A DNA stretch of 64,000 nt from CATOSP01 sp965204715 (GCA_965204715.1 OZ242009.1:2914001-2978000), one strand, 5' to 3'. Numbered from the stretch's first letter, positions 8,971 through 19,181 are shown. Notes: a model not told the origin generated them from the letters alone. Numbers and translations are program-made.

Positions 8971-11900
8971 TCAGTCACGGCCCCGCCGCCGGGCGCGGAA
9001 CTGCAAGCCGCTTATCATAGCCAGCGGAGCCGACAACAGGAACATGCTGACCGCCGCGGCGCCTGGCGGCATATCCCCGTCCGGGTAATTGCAAGCGCCC
9101 CCTGGTCTCGCGGCAGGGGTTGGCCCCTGCGCCGCAATTGGGGTCGCGGTAGGTGCGGTAGTGCTGGCGGGTCCTGCCGGCGCGGGTGTTGACGGCGAAA
9201 CGAGGGTTGGTGTTGGCGCTGGCGGAAGCTTCGCAGTTGGGATGTGCGATGGCGTGGGTGCAGGCGTGTTCATTGGCGGTGGCGGGGGACTCGCCAGCCC
9301 GTTGATGGTTAGCGTGAAGTCGCCGGTCTCCGCCCCGCTATAGGTTGTGACCTCAACTGTGTAGGTCCCGGGGCCCAACGTATGTCCCAACTGGGCGTTT
9401 CTTCTGCCGGAGCCGTAGTCCTCAAGGACCTCTCCTGCCGTCCCGGAGCCTTGCAGCAGGTAGAGGTAGGTGCCGGTGTCGCTGGATTCCAGGTCAATTA
9501 TCACCTCCGAGCCTTCGGCCAGGGTGAAGGTGTAGAAGCGGGCGTAGCTGCCGGGCCGCCTGACCGAGGCGCAGTCGCTGCTCCAAGCGCCGGTGATAAC
9601 GGCGGTGGCCATCATTTCCACGCAGCCGTCCTTTTCTCCCGGCCTGTGGACGGTCAGCGTGAAGCTGCCGGTCTGTCCAGCTTCGTAAGTGGCGGCCTCT
9701 TATGGTATAGGTCCCGGCGGCAAACCCATCCTCAATTCTGGAGTACCGGTCCGGAGACCCCTGACTCCTGAAGGACCTGCCTGTTGTACCTGCTCCCTTC
9801 TGCATGTACAGATAGGTGTCGGTATCGCCGGATTCCAGGGTGATGAACACCTCAGAGTCCGTATCCAGAGTGAATACATAGAAGCGGGCATAGCTGCCAG
9901 GGCGGTTGAAAGAGAGACAGTCGCCGCTCCATGCTCCGGCGACAACGCCGCCGGCGGGCACCGTTTCCACTTGGCACTCCGCTACAGGTGCAGTTGAACG
10001 GGACGCCGTCCGTTCCTGGTGGCCGAACTCCTGCCAGGTTGCCGTTCCGTCGCCGTCGAAGTCAAACTTCAGGGCCGGGTACTCGCTCCCCGTGCCGAAG
10101 TCCCAGAAGTCATCTGCTCCGGTGGCCGGATCGTCATCTCCGTCGGCGTCATCCAGGTCGGCGTTCCAGTCCGCGAATATGCCCGTATAGGCAGTGGCCG
10201 ACTGTAACTCGGCCGTGGTTTTGCCAATCCCAGATGCCGAGGTTTCCCTGCCGGTGGTCTGCGAGTCCCAGTAACTGACCGATACCTTGAGAGTCCCGCT
10301 TTCGGCCCCGATCAGCCCACCAGCCTCGACAACGCCCGACACGCTGCCGGTTGCGTAGCTGGCGACGACACGGCTGTGGTGACTCTCACCGGCCAGCCCG
10401 CCGACGTTGCTTTCTCCTGACACGGCGCCAGCGGCATAGCTGGCGATAATTCTGCCGAAGTTATTCGACCCGACCAGTCCGCCAACCTCTGCGCCGCCGG
10501 ACACTCGCCCGCTGTAGCCGGATTTGAATCCGAGGCCGGTCACCTCGCCGGTTGCGTAGCTGGCGATGACTGTACCCATGCTGTTTGACCCGGTCAGCCC
10601 TCCGACGTTGCTATCGCCGGTCACTCCGCCGGTGGCATAGCTGCCTCTGATGACGCCGCTGCTCCCTCCGGCCAGTCCGCCGGCGCCGCGACCACCGGTG
10701 ACAGCGCCGGTGGCGTAGCTGGCAATGATCATGCCGCCAGGCCCGACGGACCCGGTGAGACCGCCGATACCGCCATCTCCCGCGACTTCTCCAGTGGCGT
10801 AGCTGCTGCTGATGGTTCCGGAGTTGACTCCTGTGAGCCCGCCGAGGGAGTCGCTGTGGCCGGCACACGACACGCTGCCGGTGGCGTGGCTGTCCGAGAT
10901 TTCCCCACTATTCAACCCCGCCAATCCGCCGATGACGTTGCTGGCATCCGTGCACCAAATGCTGACGTCGGACCGGCTGTTCCTGATGGACCCCCAATTC
11001 ACCCCTACCATTCCTCCGATGTTTCCCCCTACGAAGCGATGGCCTTCACCCGGGTTGTAGACCACCACTTCGCCGGAGGCCGCCAAGCTGCCAGTTGCGT
11101 GAACGTCGCTGATTTCCCCCATATTCAGGCCGGCTAGAACGCCCGCATTTTCCAGCCCGGCGACGCTGGCATTGTCAATGCCGGTCCTGCCAATGACGGC
11201 GGAATAGCCGGTGTAGCCGAAGAGACCGACGGCGGGTGGTTCCTCCGGGGGGCTGGCGCGATTGATGTGTAGGTTGGCGATGGTGTGCCCGTTGCCGTCA
11301 AAATGGGCATTGAACCTGCCGCCGTAGTCGTCTTTGTCCCCGATGGGCCGCCACCCTTCATTCGCCGTCCATTCCGTGTTGACCTCACCGGCGGCGTAGC
11401 TGGCGGCTTCATTGAAGTCCAGCGAGCGGGCTAGCTCGTAGCCCTGGCAGCCGTTGCCGCAGACCACCTCCGCGCCGGACACGGGATAGGCTGCGGCATA
11501 GGACTCAATGCCGGAGCCGGTATCTGCCTTGCCGTCACCGTCCAGGTCGAAGCGGATGGCGTCCAACTGCTCCAGGCTGGAGACTTCAATCAGCCCATCG
11601 CTGTCGCTGTCATACCCGGCCAGGTCCGGAGAGACGCCTTCAACCGGCGCGGGCGTTGAGGCCGGCGGCCGCGCCGCCGTTGGTTGCTTGCCGGTTTCCC
11701 ACCAGCCCGCAAGGCCGTCGAAACCCAGGTACGCCTTCAGCGCCGGGTACTGGCCGGAAGTGCCGAAGTCCCAGAAGTTGTGGGGCCCGGGAGTCTCCGC
11801 GGGGTAACCGTATTTCCTTTGATCCAGGTAAATCTCCCAGTCCCGATATACCCCGGCGTAGCCCGTGGCCGCCTGCAAATCCACGGTGGTCTGTCCCGTA

Positions 11901-13062
11901 ACGCCGGCGGCGTCTCCCCGGCCAACCCCGTCGCCGGCGCCGGAGGTTTCAGTGTCCCAGACGCCGCCGGTCACAGTGGCGGCATTGAGTCCTATCAATC
12001 CGCCCAGGTTGTCGCCGCCGGAAACCCGCCCGGTGGCATAGCTGGCGGTGATGCTGGCATTGTCCGTATTCCACCCGGCCAGGCCGCCTACGTTCTCATT
12101 GCCGGAAACCGGACCGGTGGCATAGCTGGCGGTGATATCGCTCCTATTTTCCCCGACCAGCCCGCCTATGCCCGCATCGCCGGTCACGGCGTTCGTGGCA
12201 TAGCTGGCGATAATTCTCCCCACTCCGCCGTTGTATCCAGCCAGGCCGCCGGCGGCGGTGCCGCCGGTCACCCTGCCGGTGGCGTAGCTGCCGCTGATCT
12301 GGACCCGATTGACTCCGGCCAGCCCGCCGACTCCTGCATTGCCCGTCACGTCGGCCGAGGAGTAGCTGGCAATGATGTAATTCCTGTTCTCCCCGGCCAG
12401 TCCACCGACGTACTCATCACCCGACACTCTGCCCGAGACGTAGCTGGCGCTGATGACGCCATCCTGGTACCCGACCAGCCCTCCGACAGCTTGCCCATCG
12501 GTTTCCCGGCCGGCCACTGCGCCGGAGAAGTGGCTGCCGCCGATCTTTGAGGTGTAGTCGGTATAACCGGCCAGCCCCCCGACGTAACCGGCCCCCGACA
12601 CTCTCCCGGTGACGTGGCTGTCCCTGATCTTACCGAGATTGCCCCCCACCAGTCCGCCGACTGTTACGAACCCAGCCACGTGGACATCAATCAAGCCCAG
12701 CTTGCGGATGACGGAGTCCGGAGCAGTACTGCCGAAAAGGCCGGCCGGGGCATAGTCTTCAGGATCATCGGTGGGCCGGTTGATGTACAGGTTGCTGATG
12801 GCATGTCCGTTTCCGTCGCGCTGGTGGGAAAGGCGGCGGCGTAGGGCTCCGCCCCGGAATCGTGGTCCGCCTTGCCATCGCCGTCCAGGTCGAATCGGAT
12901 GGCGTCCAACTGCTCCAGAAACTCGATTTCAATCAGTCCGTCGCCGTCTCTGTCGTACTTGACTTTGCCCGGCTGGGAGCCGGCAGTTGAGAATGAGATT
13001 GTCGCCGCGGAGACCAGCGCGACGGCCAGGCACAGAAGAGAATACTCCCTGAATCTCGTCAC
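8971..13062 (-). pseudogene. GLUG-repeat surface protein, broken by frameshift and internal deletion
   Basis: A secreted, probably surface-anchored protein of about 1350 residues, now in three frames. The start is best placed at GTG 13062 (AGGGA upstream), giving a signal peptide with EYSLLCLAVALVSAATISFS. A unit DRDGDGLIEIEFLEQLDAIR follows at about 12960-12840. The text then jumps from YAAAFP into another frame at DGNGHAISNLYI (about 12840), omitting some 50 residues that the second copy of this unit (about 11610-11210) retains. A long run of GLUG-type motifs such as VGGLAG...ITASYATG follows, then two pre-peptidase-like C-terminal domains (GSYARFYTFTL). An extra base near 9700 shifts the second of these into a new frame, ending in a Pro/Thr linker and a membrane segment with an Arg-rich tail at 8971. 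It may be a real pseudogene, phase variation or assembly error. Confidence 0.8.
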
Positions 13063-13185
13063 CGGTTCCCTAAGTATGGTTTGTCGACTTTCAAGAATTT
13101 TGCCATTGTGGCTGGCATACACCGGAATCCAAGGCCCAGCGACGTTTCTGCCTCTGTACTCTTTGCTCTACCCGGCTGGGCTACA

Positions 13186-13239
13186 GTCATGGGCCCGCTG
13201 CCTGCCCGGAGCGCTCCGGGCAGGCAGCGGGCCCATGAC
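13186..13239. repeat. 54-bp perfect palindrome with no loop
   Basis: Two 27-base arms (13186-13212 and 13213-13239) are exact reverse complements; the centre reads CCGGAGCGCTCCGG and both outer ends carry ATGGGCCCGC or its complement. It lies 124 bp upstream of the GLUG gene start. It could form a cruciform, act as a strong transcription block, or be a fold-back made during amplification or assembly. Confidence 0.85.
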
Positions 13240-13330
13240 ACCAAAATGGTTACTATCTCGACAGCCTGCCCTCGCGCTTCCAACTGTAGCAGCTTTTCGG
13301 CGGTATGTGCGGGAACTTTGCCTCCCGAAG

Positions 13331-13356
13331 AAAAAGCCCCGCCCACATGACGGGGC
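13331..13356 (-). terminator. Rho-independent terminator, minus strand
   Basis: Read on the minus strand, the stem GCCCCG (13351-13356) and CGGGGC (13336-13341) enclose a 9-base loop and are followed by five Ts (13335-13331). It lies about 315 bp beyond the stop of the membrane-protein gene at 13671. Confidence 0.65.
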
Positions 13357-13422
13357 CTGGAAACCACAACTTGGGCGCAGGCGGTGCGCCCGGCTGACTG
13401 CACCGCCATTTTGAACCTGATC

Positions 13423-13454
13423 GTGAAGGCTCTTGATTTTGACCCGTTAGGTGG
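13423..13454. repeat. 32-bp direct repeat, copy 2 (right of GLUG gene)
   Basis: Contains TTGATTTTGACCCGTTAGG; the same sequence, with three differences, is at 8841-8872. Otherwise 13240-13670 holds only the minus-strand terminator and no gene I can support. Confidence 0.6.
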
Positions 13455-13670
13455 GCGTCCTGTTGGGTGGACCTCCTGCTCCGTATCTACAGGACCCCGG
13501 AGGTCCTCCCGGCCCGAAGAGGGAAGTCCCGTCGCCGGGGGCGGCCGCCACATGGTGGCCGGGGTGGTCCGCATCCCGTTTTTGTACCGTCAGGGGGTCT
13601 GCTAAATTCTTGATGGCCCACCTGGTCCGGAAGATCGTAAGGACGGCCACCGGCAAGTCCTGGACTCAGC

Positions 13671-14360
13671 CTATTGCCACAGGTCGGGGTCGGGCCGGTT
13701 CATCAGTACGAAGCCCAGGTATCCATACCAGATAACCAGCAGCACGTAGAAGCCCCGGGCCAGCGTGATGAAGGTGTCGCGGCCTTCGTTGTTGAGTACC
13801 GCTATCATGAAAAACACCATTACGGCCAGGCTGACAAGGGCAGCCAACAGCGAGATTATCCGGTTGAAGTCGTCTCTCGTGGAGAGGCCCAACGCGAAAA
13901 TGAAGCCCCCAAACCCAAGCGCAATCCCCCCGGCGTAGAGGAGAGCGAACCCGACGTTGTAGACCGGAACGACGCTTCCCATGGTCAGGTCGCCGGTTTG
14001 GGTTTGGGCATCGGCCAGAACGAAGTCCATGCCGCCGGATAGAATCCAACCGGTCAGTCCGACGAAGATCATGAAGAAGCCCATCTGGACAAGCGCCTTG
14101 CCGTTGCCCTGCAGGGTTACGTTCCGCATCAGCGCATAGAGGCCCGAGAGTATTATGGTCAGGCCAAGGATTATCCCGATGTTGGTTACATTGGTCAGCG
14201 CGGCGTTGGCGCCCTTGGCCGTTATGGAGCCGGCAGCGTCCGACACCTTGGCGCTGTCTATCAGCAGCCCACCCGGCTCCATGAGAAAGAAGACGAAGGC
14301 TATTATCGGGCCGAATATGAGGGACAGGCCCGCCAGCCGGTTCACGGATATGGTGCCCAT
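13671..14360 (-). CDS. six-helix integral membrane protein, unknown function
   Basis: A 229-residue protein with about six membrane segments, beginning LAGLSLIFGPIIAFVFFLME and including IGIILGLTIILSGLYALM, MGFFMIFVGLTGWIL, VGFALLYAGGIALGFGGFIF and LLAALVSLAVMVFFMIAVL. The layout recalls DUF4386-type proteins, but I see no diagnostic motif. The start at 14360 (MGTISVNRLAG) is preferred over an in-frame ATG nine codons upstream because GGGAGG lies 7-8 bases before it. It is single, with the next minus-strand terminator at 13331. Function unknown. Confidence 0.7.
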   Translation of the reverse strand: MGTISVNRLAGLSLIFGPIIAFVFFLMEPGGLLIDSAKVSDAAGSITAKGANAALTNVTNIGIILGLTIILSGLYALMRNVTLQGNGKALVQMGFFMIFVGLTGWILSGGMDFVLADAQTQTGDLTMGSVVPVYNVGFALLYAGGIALGFGGFIFALGLSTRDDFNRIISLLAALVSLAVMVFFMIAVLNNEGRDTFITLARGFYVLLVIWYGYLGFVLMNRPDPDLWQ

Positions 14361-14767
14361 GTTTGAACCTCCCTTATTTGATGTCATGGGAGGGACCCAT
14401 TGGGTTCAATCCCTCTTGGCACACATCCTGACGCCAGAGTTGTGGCATTGCAATAGGGAGGCGGCCTGCCTCCGGGCATTCCCGCAACTCCGCACGATTC
14501 CTGACGCCCGGCGCCACCGTCGAGACTCCCTCCATCGACGGGGCATGGCAATGAGCCAGGTATGCCGCAGTATGGCAATTCTCTTCAGCTATGCCTCGGA
14601 AGGGTGCCGCCCGCGCGTAATCTGCCAGTTCCGTGTGCTCCTCGGCCAGGGGCCGGTCAATGGCGTTCGTGCAGAATCGTCGCGTCTGACAGCGGTTTCA
14701 GCTGCCTCTACCCGTCCCCTCGTAGCGAAATCGTCCCGATTGGATGCGGTTTTTCTGAGCGGTATTT

Positions 14768-14796
14768 TTGACAAGCCCAGTGGGCTTTGCTAGACT
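14768..14796 (+). promoter_or_regulatory. sigma70-like promoter with a palindrome in the spacer
   Basis: TTGACA (14768-14773), a 17-base spacer and TAGACT (14791-14796). Most of the spacer is the perfect inverted repeat AAGCCCAGTGGGCTT (14773-14787), well placed to be an operator. It would start a transcript about 275 bases before the substrate-binding-protein ATG at 15079. I recognise no riboswitch in that leader. The rest of the 14361-15078 gap shows nothing I can support. Confidence 0.55.
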
Positions 14797-15078
14797 CCCC
14801 AACCGTGGTCGGGCACGGAAACCAGAAACCTGCGCAGCTTCGCGTTTTGGGCTATCCACTGGTGCCCGCATCCGGCGCGGTCCGCGGCCCACTAGGACGG
14901 GCCGGTATCAGGTCCGTCGCCGTCGGAGGCAGTCGCCGTAGCCGCTCGTATCCCCGCTCTACGGGGAGCTGACGCCCAGGTTGTGAGCAAACTCGGTCTT
15001 GCTGCACTTGCTCGCCGCAAATAACAAGAGCCGGTAGAGCGGAATTTCTGTCCACAGAAACCCAATAGGAGGATCATC

Positions 15079-16842
15079 ATGCCAAGACAATTGATACTAC
15101 ATATCAGAATGCGCATACTGTTGATACCAGGTGTCGGTATTGTCGTCCCGGGTGGACTGGCGGTATTCCTGGCTCTGGCGTTGGCTTGCGGACAGCCAAG
15201 CGCCGCCACGGACAACACCCCGCTGCCCGCCGCCACCGAATCGCCGGCGCTCCCGGCTGCTACCGCGGTTCCACAACAGCGTTCTCAAGCGACCGGGGCA
15301 TCGGAACAGCCGGCGGCGCCAGCCACCAAGGTGGAGCAAGCTTCGACCGTCGCGGATGCCGAAGCGGAGCGTCCCATCCTGAACGCCGGCTTCATCTGGT
15401 TGGACAGCCCGCTGGACCCTGTGGAGGGATCATGGGTGGCCATTCAAGGGGGCATGGCGGAGAACCTGTTTCGCCTGTCTGCAATCGATCTCAGCCCGGA
15501 GCCGTGGCTGGCCACGAGCGTTGAGCGGTTGGACCCGATGACTTGGGAGATTGAGCTGCGTTCCGGTGTCAGGTTTCACAACGGTGCGGTGATGGACGCC
15601 CAGGCGGTCAAAGCGTCATTGGAAAGGACCGTCCGGCTATCGCCGGGGGATGCGGAAAGACTGGCGCTTGAAAGCGTGGAAGTCAAAGACAACCAGACGG
15701 TCATCGTAACTACTACGAAGCCGCGGCCGACACTGCCGGGGCTGTTGACCAATTCCAACACGGCCATCGTCAACGCGGCCGCGGCTGACGCTGCCGGTGA
15801 AGGCAACTTTGTGACTGCGGAAGCGCTGACCGGCCCCTACATCCCCACCGAGTACATTCGCAAAGAACGCCTGAGCAGCGTGGCCAACGACGATTACTGG
15901 GGAGGAGTTCCCCTGCTGGCCGGCATCGAGTACATTGCCATCCCGGACACCAACAGCCGGGAACTGGCCCTGCAAGCCGGCGACATTGACTTTGCCATCA
16001 ACATATCTCCGGAAGGGGTGGAACATTTCAATTCCCTCCCCGGTCTGCACAGCCGGACGGCCGGCGAGGGCGCCTCGGTGGTGATGTGGTGGGTCAATTT
16101 CGAGCGGGGCCCGCTATCCGACCCGCTGGTACGCCAGGCCGTGAGCCATGCCATTGACCGGGAAAGCATCGCCGGAGTCGTTGCGCCGGCGGGGACGGGT
16201 TCATTCGCCGACCTTTTGCTTCCAGAGGCGATGGCGTCCTGCCCCGGAGTAGCCGGGCCGAGTTACGACCCTCAGCGCGCCCGGGAGCTGCTGGCCGAGG
16301 CCGGCTACGCCGACAGCAACGGCGACGGCATCGTTGAAAGGGATGGGCAGCCCCTGGAGATTATCATCGGCGGCTACCCGCAGCGGTTCCAACTGCCAAT
16401 TATGGCGGAGGCCGCCCAGGCCATGCTGTCCGAGGTGGGAATCCGGGCTGAGGTGAACATCACGGAATGGTCGGTGGTAAAGGAACCGTCCTGGGACCTC
16501 TTTGGATGGTTTAACAACGTGGTCGATGCCGGAGACCCAGTCTTGAACGTCAGCAAGTTCGTTGGACTGCACGCCGACGGCACCGACGGCGGGGCCAACA
16601 ACTATGGACACTACTCCAATCCGGGTCTGGTGGACATCATAGCGCAGGCTGGGCCGGTGTCCGACCTTCAGCAGCGGAGGGAAATCGCCTGCGAGGCATT
16701 GGCCGTGGTTGCCGCCGAAACCGCGCTTTTGCCGGTGGCGCACGTGTACATGATGTATGGTGTCAACGAGCACGTTACCGGGTTCGAGCCACACCCGTAC
16801 CGGCTCTATATGTTCGACTACCGCATCGGCCTGACCGAGTGA
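15079..16842 (+). CDS. family 5 peptide/nickel-type ABC substrate-binding lipoprotein
   Basis: A 587-residue solute-binding protein for an oligopeptide, nickel or similar importer. The signal peptide ends in a lipobox LALAC with Cys37, so it should be lipid-anchored outside the membrane. A Pro/Ala/Thr linker (about 40-95) leads to the SBP_bac_5 fold with typical stretches EPWLATSVERLDPMTWEIEL, RSGVRFHNGAVMDAQAVKAS and VRQAVSHAIDRESIAG. The ATG at 15079 follows AGGAGG with good spacing. Two permease genes follow at once, so this is the first gene of an importer operon. The ligand cannot be told from sequence. The protein is long enough to be complete. Confidence 0.93.
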   Translation: MPRQLILHIRMRILLIPGVGIVVPGGLAVFLALALACGQPSAATDNTPLPAATESPALPAATAVPQQRSQATGASEQPAAPATKVEQASTVADAEAERPILNAGFIWLDSPLDPVEGSWVAIQGGMAENLFRLSAIDLSPEPWLATSVERLDPMTWEIELRSGVRFHNGAVMDAQAVKASLERTVRLSPGDAERLALESVEVKDNQTVIVTTTKPRPTLPGLLTNSNTAIVNAAAADAAGEGNFVTAEALTGPYIPTEYIRKERLSSVANDDYWGGVPLLAGIEYIAIPDTNSRELALQAGDIDFAINISPEGVEHFNSLPGLHSRTAGEGASVVMWWVNFERGPLSDPLVRQAVSHAIDRESIAGVVAPAGTGSFADLLLPEAMASCPGVAGPSYDPQRARELLAEAGYADSNGDGIVERDGQPLEIIIGGYPQRFQLPIMAEAAQAMLSEVGIRAEVNITEWSVVKEPSWDLFGWFNNVVDAGDPVLNVSKFVGLHADGTDGGANNYGHYSNPGLVDIIAQAGPVSDLQQRREIACEALAVVAAETALLPVAHVYMMYGVNEHVTGFEPHPYRLYMFDYRIGLTE

Positions 16843-16882
16843 GGAATCCCGGCTTTCGCCGCGGAACCGGACCATCACAGGC

Positions 16883-17830
16883 ATGGGAGCGTACCTGGCC
16901 CGGCGGCTGGCCACCTTGCCGCTGCTCCTCCTGGGTATCTCGGCGGTCAGCTTCGCGCTGCTGAACCTCGCGCCGGGAGACCCGGCTGAGATTGTGTTTC
17001 GCCAGCGCAACCCTGGCCAACTGCCCAGCCCGGCGGCGGTGACCGCCATGCGCGCCGAGCTTGGCCTGGACGCTTCCCTGCCGGTGCAGTACGGCCGCTG
17101 GGTGTCCCGGGCCCTGGTGGGCGACATGGGCCGGTCCTACGTCACCGAACAGCCCGTGGCCGCCCAGTTGGCACGCCGCACCGTCCCGACGGCCCTGCTC
17201 ACGGCCGCCGCCCTGGGCCTGGCGCTGCTGGTCGCCGTGCCGCTGGGCATCCTATCCGCCCGCCGGCGCGGCAGCATCGTGGATACCGTCGCGCGGCTGG
17301 GCGCGCTGGTGGGCGCGGCGGCTCCATCCTACGCCCTGGCCTACGGGCTGATCATCCTGTTCGCGGTGACACTGTCGTGGCTGCCGGCCCTGGGGTACGG
17401 TTCGGCTGCACAGGTGGTGCTGCCGGCCGTCGCCCTGTCCCTTGCGCCTATGGCTCAGTTGATGCGGTTGATACGCGCCAGCATGCTGGAGACCCTGGGC
17501 CAGGACTACATCCGAACGGCGCGGGCCAAGGGGCTGTCCGAACAGACGGTCGCCTTCGGGCACGCCCTGCGCAACGCGCTGCTGCCAGCCATCGGGGCCA
17601 CCGGAGTTAACCTTGGCTACCTGCTCAGCGGCGCAGTGATAGTGGAGACCATATTCACCTGGCCCGGTTTGGGTCAACTGATGGTGGGCGCAGCCCTGAC
17701 CAGGGACTACCCCGTTGTGCAGGGGTTCGTGACCTACATCGCCGTGGTGGTGTTGCTGGTCAACCTGGCCGCCGACGTTGCCCTGCGCATCGCCGACCCG
17801 CGCCTGCGCTTCGGACGGGACGAGACGTAG
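16883..17830 (+). CDS. ABC importer permease, DppB-like
   Basis: A 315-residue inner-membrane permease. It begins with the family-typical MGAYLARRLATLPLLLLGIS and has about six helices. The coupling EAA loop is DYIRTARAKGLSEQTVAFGH, and the end reads LVNLAADVALRIADPRLRF as in DppB/OppB proteins. It lies 40 bp after the binding-protein gene and 6 bp before the second permease, so it is cotranscribed. It should form a heterodimer with that permease to import the binding protein's ligand. Confidence 0.93.
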   Translation: MGAYLARRLATLPLLLLGISAVSFALLNLAPGDPAEIVFRQRNPGQLPSPAAVTAMRAELGLDASLPVQYGRWVSRALVGDMGRSYVTEQPVAAQLARRTVPTALLTAAALGLALLVAVPLGILSARRRGSIVDTVARLGALVGAAAPSYALAYGLIILFAVTLSWLPALGYGSAAQVVLPAVALSLAPMAQLMRLIRASMLETLGQDYIRTARAKGLSEQTVAFGHALRNALLPAIGATGVNLGYLLSGAVIVETIFTWPGLGQLMVGAALTRDYPVVQGFVTYIAVVVLLVNLAADVALRIADPRLRFGRDET

Positions 17831-17836
17831 CGGCCG

Positions 17837-18742
17837 ATGACGGTCGACAACGAACACGCTGGGGACAGTGTTCCCTTTTCGCCTATAGCCGGCGGTTCAC
17901 GCCGGCGCCGGCGGTATACCGCCCTGGTGCGGGAACCGGGGACCGCGTTGGGGTTGTTCCTGGTGTTGTCGTTGTTGCTGGCGGGATTGCTTGCGCCCTG
18001 GCTCCCTCTGGATGATCCCACCGAGATCAACCTGCCCGACAGACTGCTCCCGCCGTCCGCGGGACACCTGCTGGGCACCGACCATCTGGGCAGGGACACC
18101 TTCAGCCGGATCATCCACGGCGCGAGCACAACCCTGCTGGCCGCCTCCATTACCCTGGCCCTCAGCATGACCATCGCCCTGACGGTGGGAATACTGTCCG
18201 GATACCACGGCGGCTGGCTGGACACGGCGCTGATGGGGGTCGTGGACCTGCTGCTGGCGTTCCCTTCGTTGATCCTCGCGGTGGCCGTGGCGGGCGCGCT
18301 GGGGCCGGGGCTGTTCAACGTGCTGCTGGCGGCCGGCGCGGTGTGGTGGGTGGGCCATGCGCGCATAATTCGCGGAATTACCCTGGGTGCGCGACAGATG
18401 GAGTATGTGACGGCGGCGCGGGCCGCCGGAGCCGGCAACTTTCGCATCATCCTGCGGCACATCTCCCCCAACATCCTCGGGCCCATCGTGGTCATCGCTT
18501 CCCTGGACGTGGGCTGGATCATCCTCGGCATCGCGGGTCTGAACTTCCTGGGGCTGGGCGCTCAACCCCCCACCCCGGAATGGGGAGCGATGCTCAACGA
18601 CGCCCGGCCCCACCTGCAAACCGACCCCCGGCTGTTGCTGCTCCCCGGGGCGGCCATATTCGTCGCCGTGCTGGGGTTCAACCTGTTGGGCGACGGGCTG
18701 CGGGACCTGCTGGACCCGCGGACTGTCCGGCCGGGCAGTTGA
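17837..18742 (+). CDS. ABC importer permease, DppC-like
   Basis: A 301-residue partner permease. A cytoplasmic N-terminus rich in Arg (GGSRRRRRYTALVREP) is followed by the usual OppC N-domain and LLGTDHLGRDTFSRIIHGAS. The EAA loop is YVTAARAAGAGNFRIILRH, and NFLGLGAQPPTPEWGAML is diagnostic of the DppC family. No DppD/DppF ATPase follows; the operon stops and remnant sequence begins, so the ATPases must be encoded elsewhere or were lost when the adjoining region decayed. Confidence 0.93.
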   Translation: MTVDNEHAGDSVPFSPIAGGSRRRRRYTALVREPGTALGLFLVLSLLLAGLLAPWLPLDDPTEINLPDRLLPPSAGHLLGTDHLGRDTFSRIIHGASTTLLAASITLALSMTIALTVGILSGYHGGWLDTALMGVVDLLLAFPSLILAVAVAGALGPGLFNVLLAAGAVWWVGHARIIRGITLGARQMEYVTAARAAGAGNFRIILRHISPNILGPIVVIASLDVGWIILGIAGLNFLGLGAQPPTPEWGAMLNDARPHLQTDPRLLLLPGAAIFVAVLGFNLLGDGLRDLLDPRTVRPGS

Positions 18743-18943
18743 CCGGCCGGAACGCAACCCCGTGAGCGCCAGTCCGTTAAGCCGGGCTTGGCGCTGCGGC
18801 GCGGGCGCGGTTCCTCGCGGCAATATGTCTGACCGGCAGCGCGCACCGGCTTGAGTTCGCGCTGGTCTTGACCGGCGGGCCCGGTTTCACGTCCTTGGAG
18901 CGTGATTTGGGGTTGGTCGTGCCGGGCCTGCGGTCCAGCCAGC

Positions 18944-19027
18944 CTTGACGACGGAGGCAGGTCGTTCGGCAACCTCGCCGGCGGCAATTTGCGCGGCGAC
19001 GGTGGATGGCAGTATCTGGGTGTGCAT
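18944..19027 (-). pseudogene. mutL: mutL N-terminal remnant, 28 codons
   Basis: From ATG 19027 the minus strand reads MHTQILPSTVAAQIAAGEVA then ERPASVVK, the conserved first helix of MutL (ILPxxVAxxIAAGEVxERPASVVKELVEN). Just where ELVEN should follow, the text changes to AGWTAGPARPTP and stops at 18887. The ATPase motifs are therefore absent, and this is a truncated copy of the mismatch-repair gene. The remaining stretch 18743-18943 shows no gene. Confidence 0.75.
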
Positions 19028-19181
19028 GGTTCCTCGTTGGGTGGGACGGAGTCGGTGGAGCGCGTGGCTGCTCCTGGGGGCAAAACCCGTTCGGTGGGCC
19101 TGAAGGGGCTGTACTGCGAACTTTCCGGTGGGAAGCGCCGCTGTAGCCGCTGGCACCTGCTCTGCCAAGTTTTGCACAACC

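Noticed and set aside
9089..12550. Regular short repeats that could be taken for a CRISPR array
   Set aside because: The periodic units translate to GLUG motifs of one protein, vary in sequence and length, and have no constant repeat with unique spacers.
14395..14430. T-loop-like GGTTCAATCCC, a possible tRNA
   Set aside because: The flanking bases do not form a T-arm stem and no acceptor, D or anticodon arm can be drawn.
14797..15078. Long leader before the importer operon as a riboswitch
   Set aside because: I could not match any conserved core (no cobalamin, TPP, SAM or glycine boxes), so nothing is claimed.
16883..18742. Complete Dpp-type importer
   Set aside because: No ATP-binding subunit gene follows within the window; only the binding protein and two permeases can be supported.
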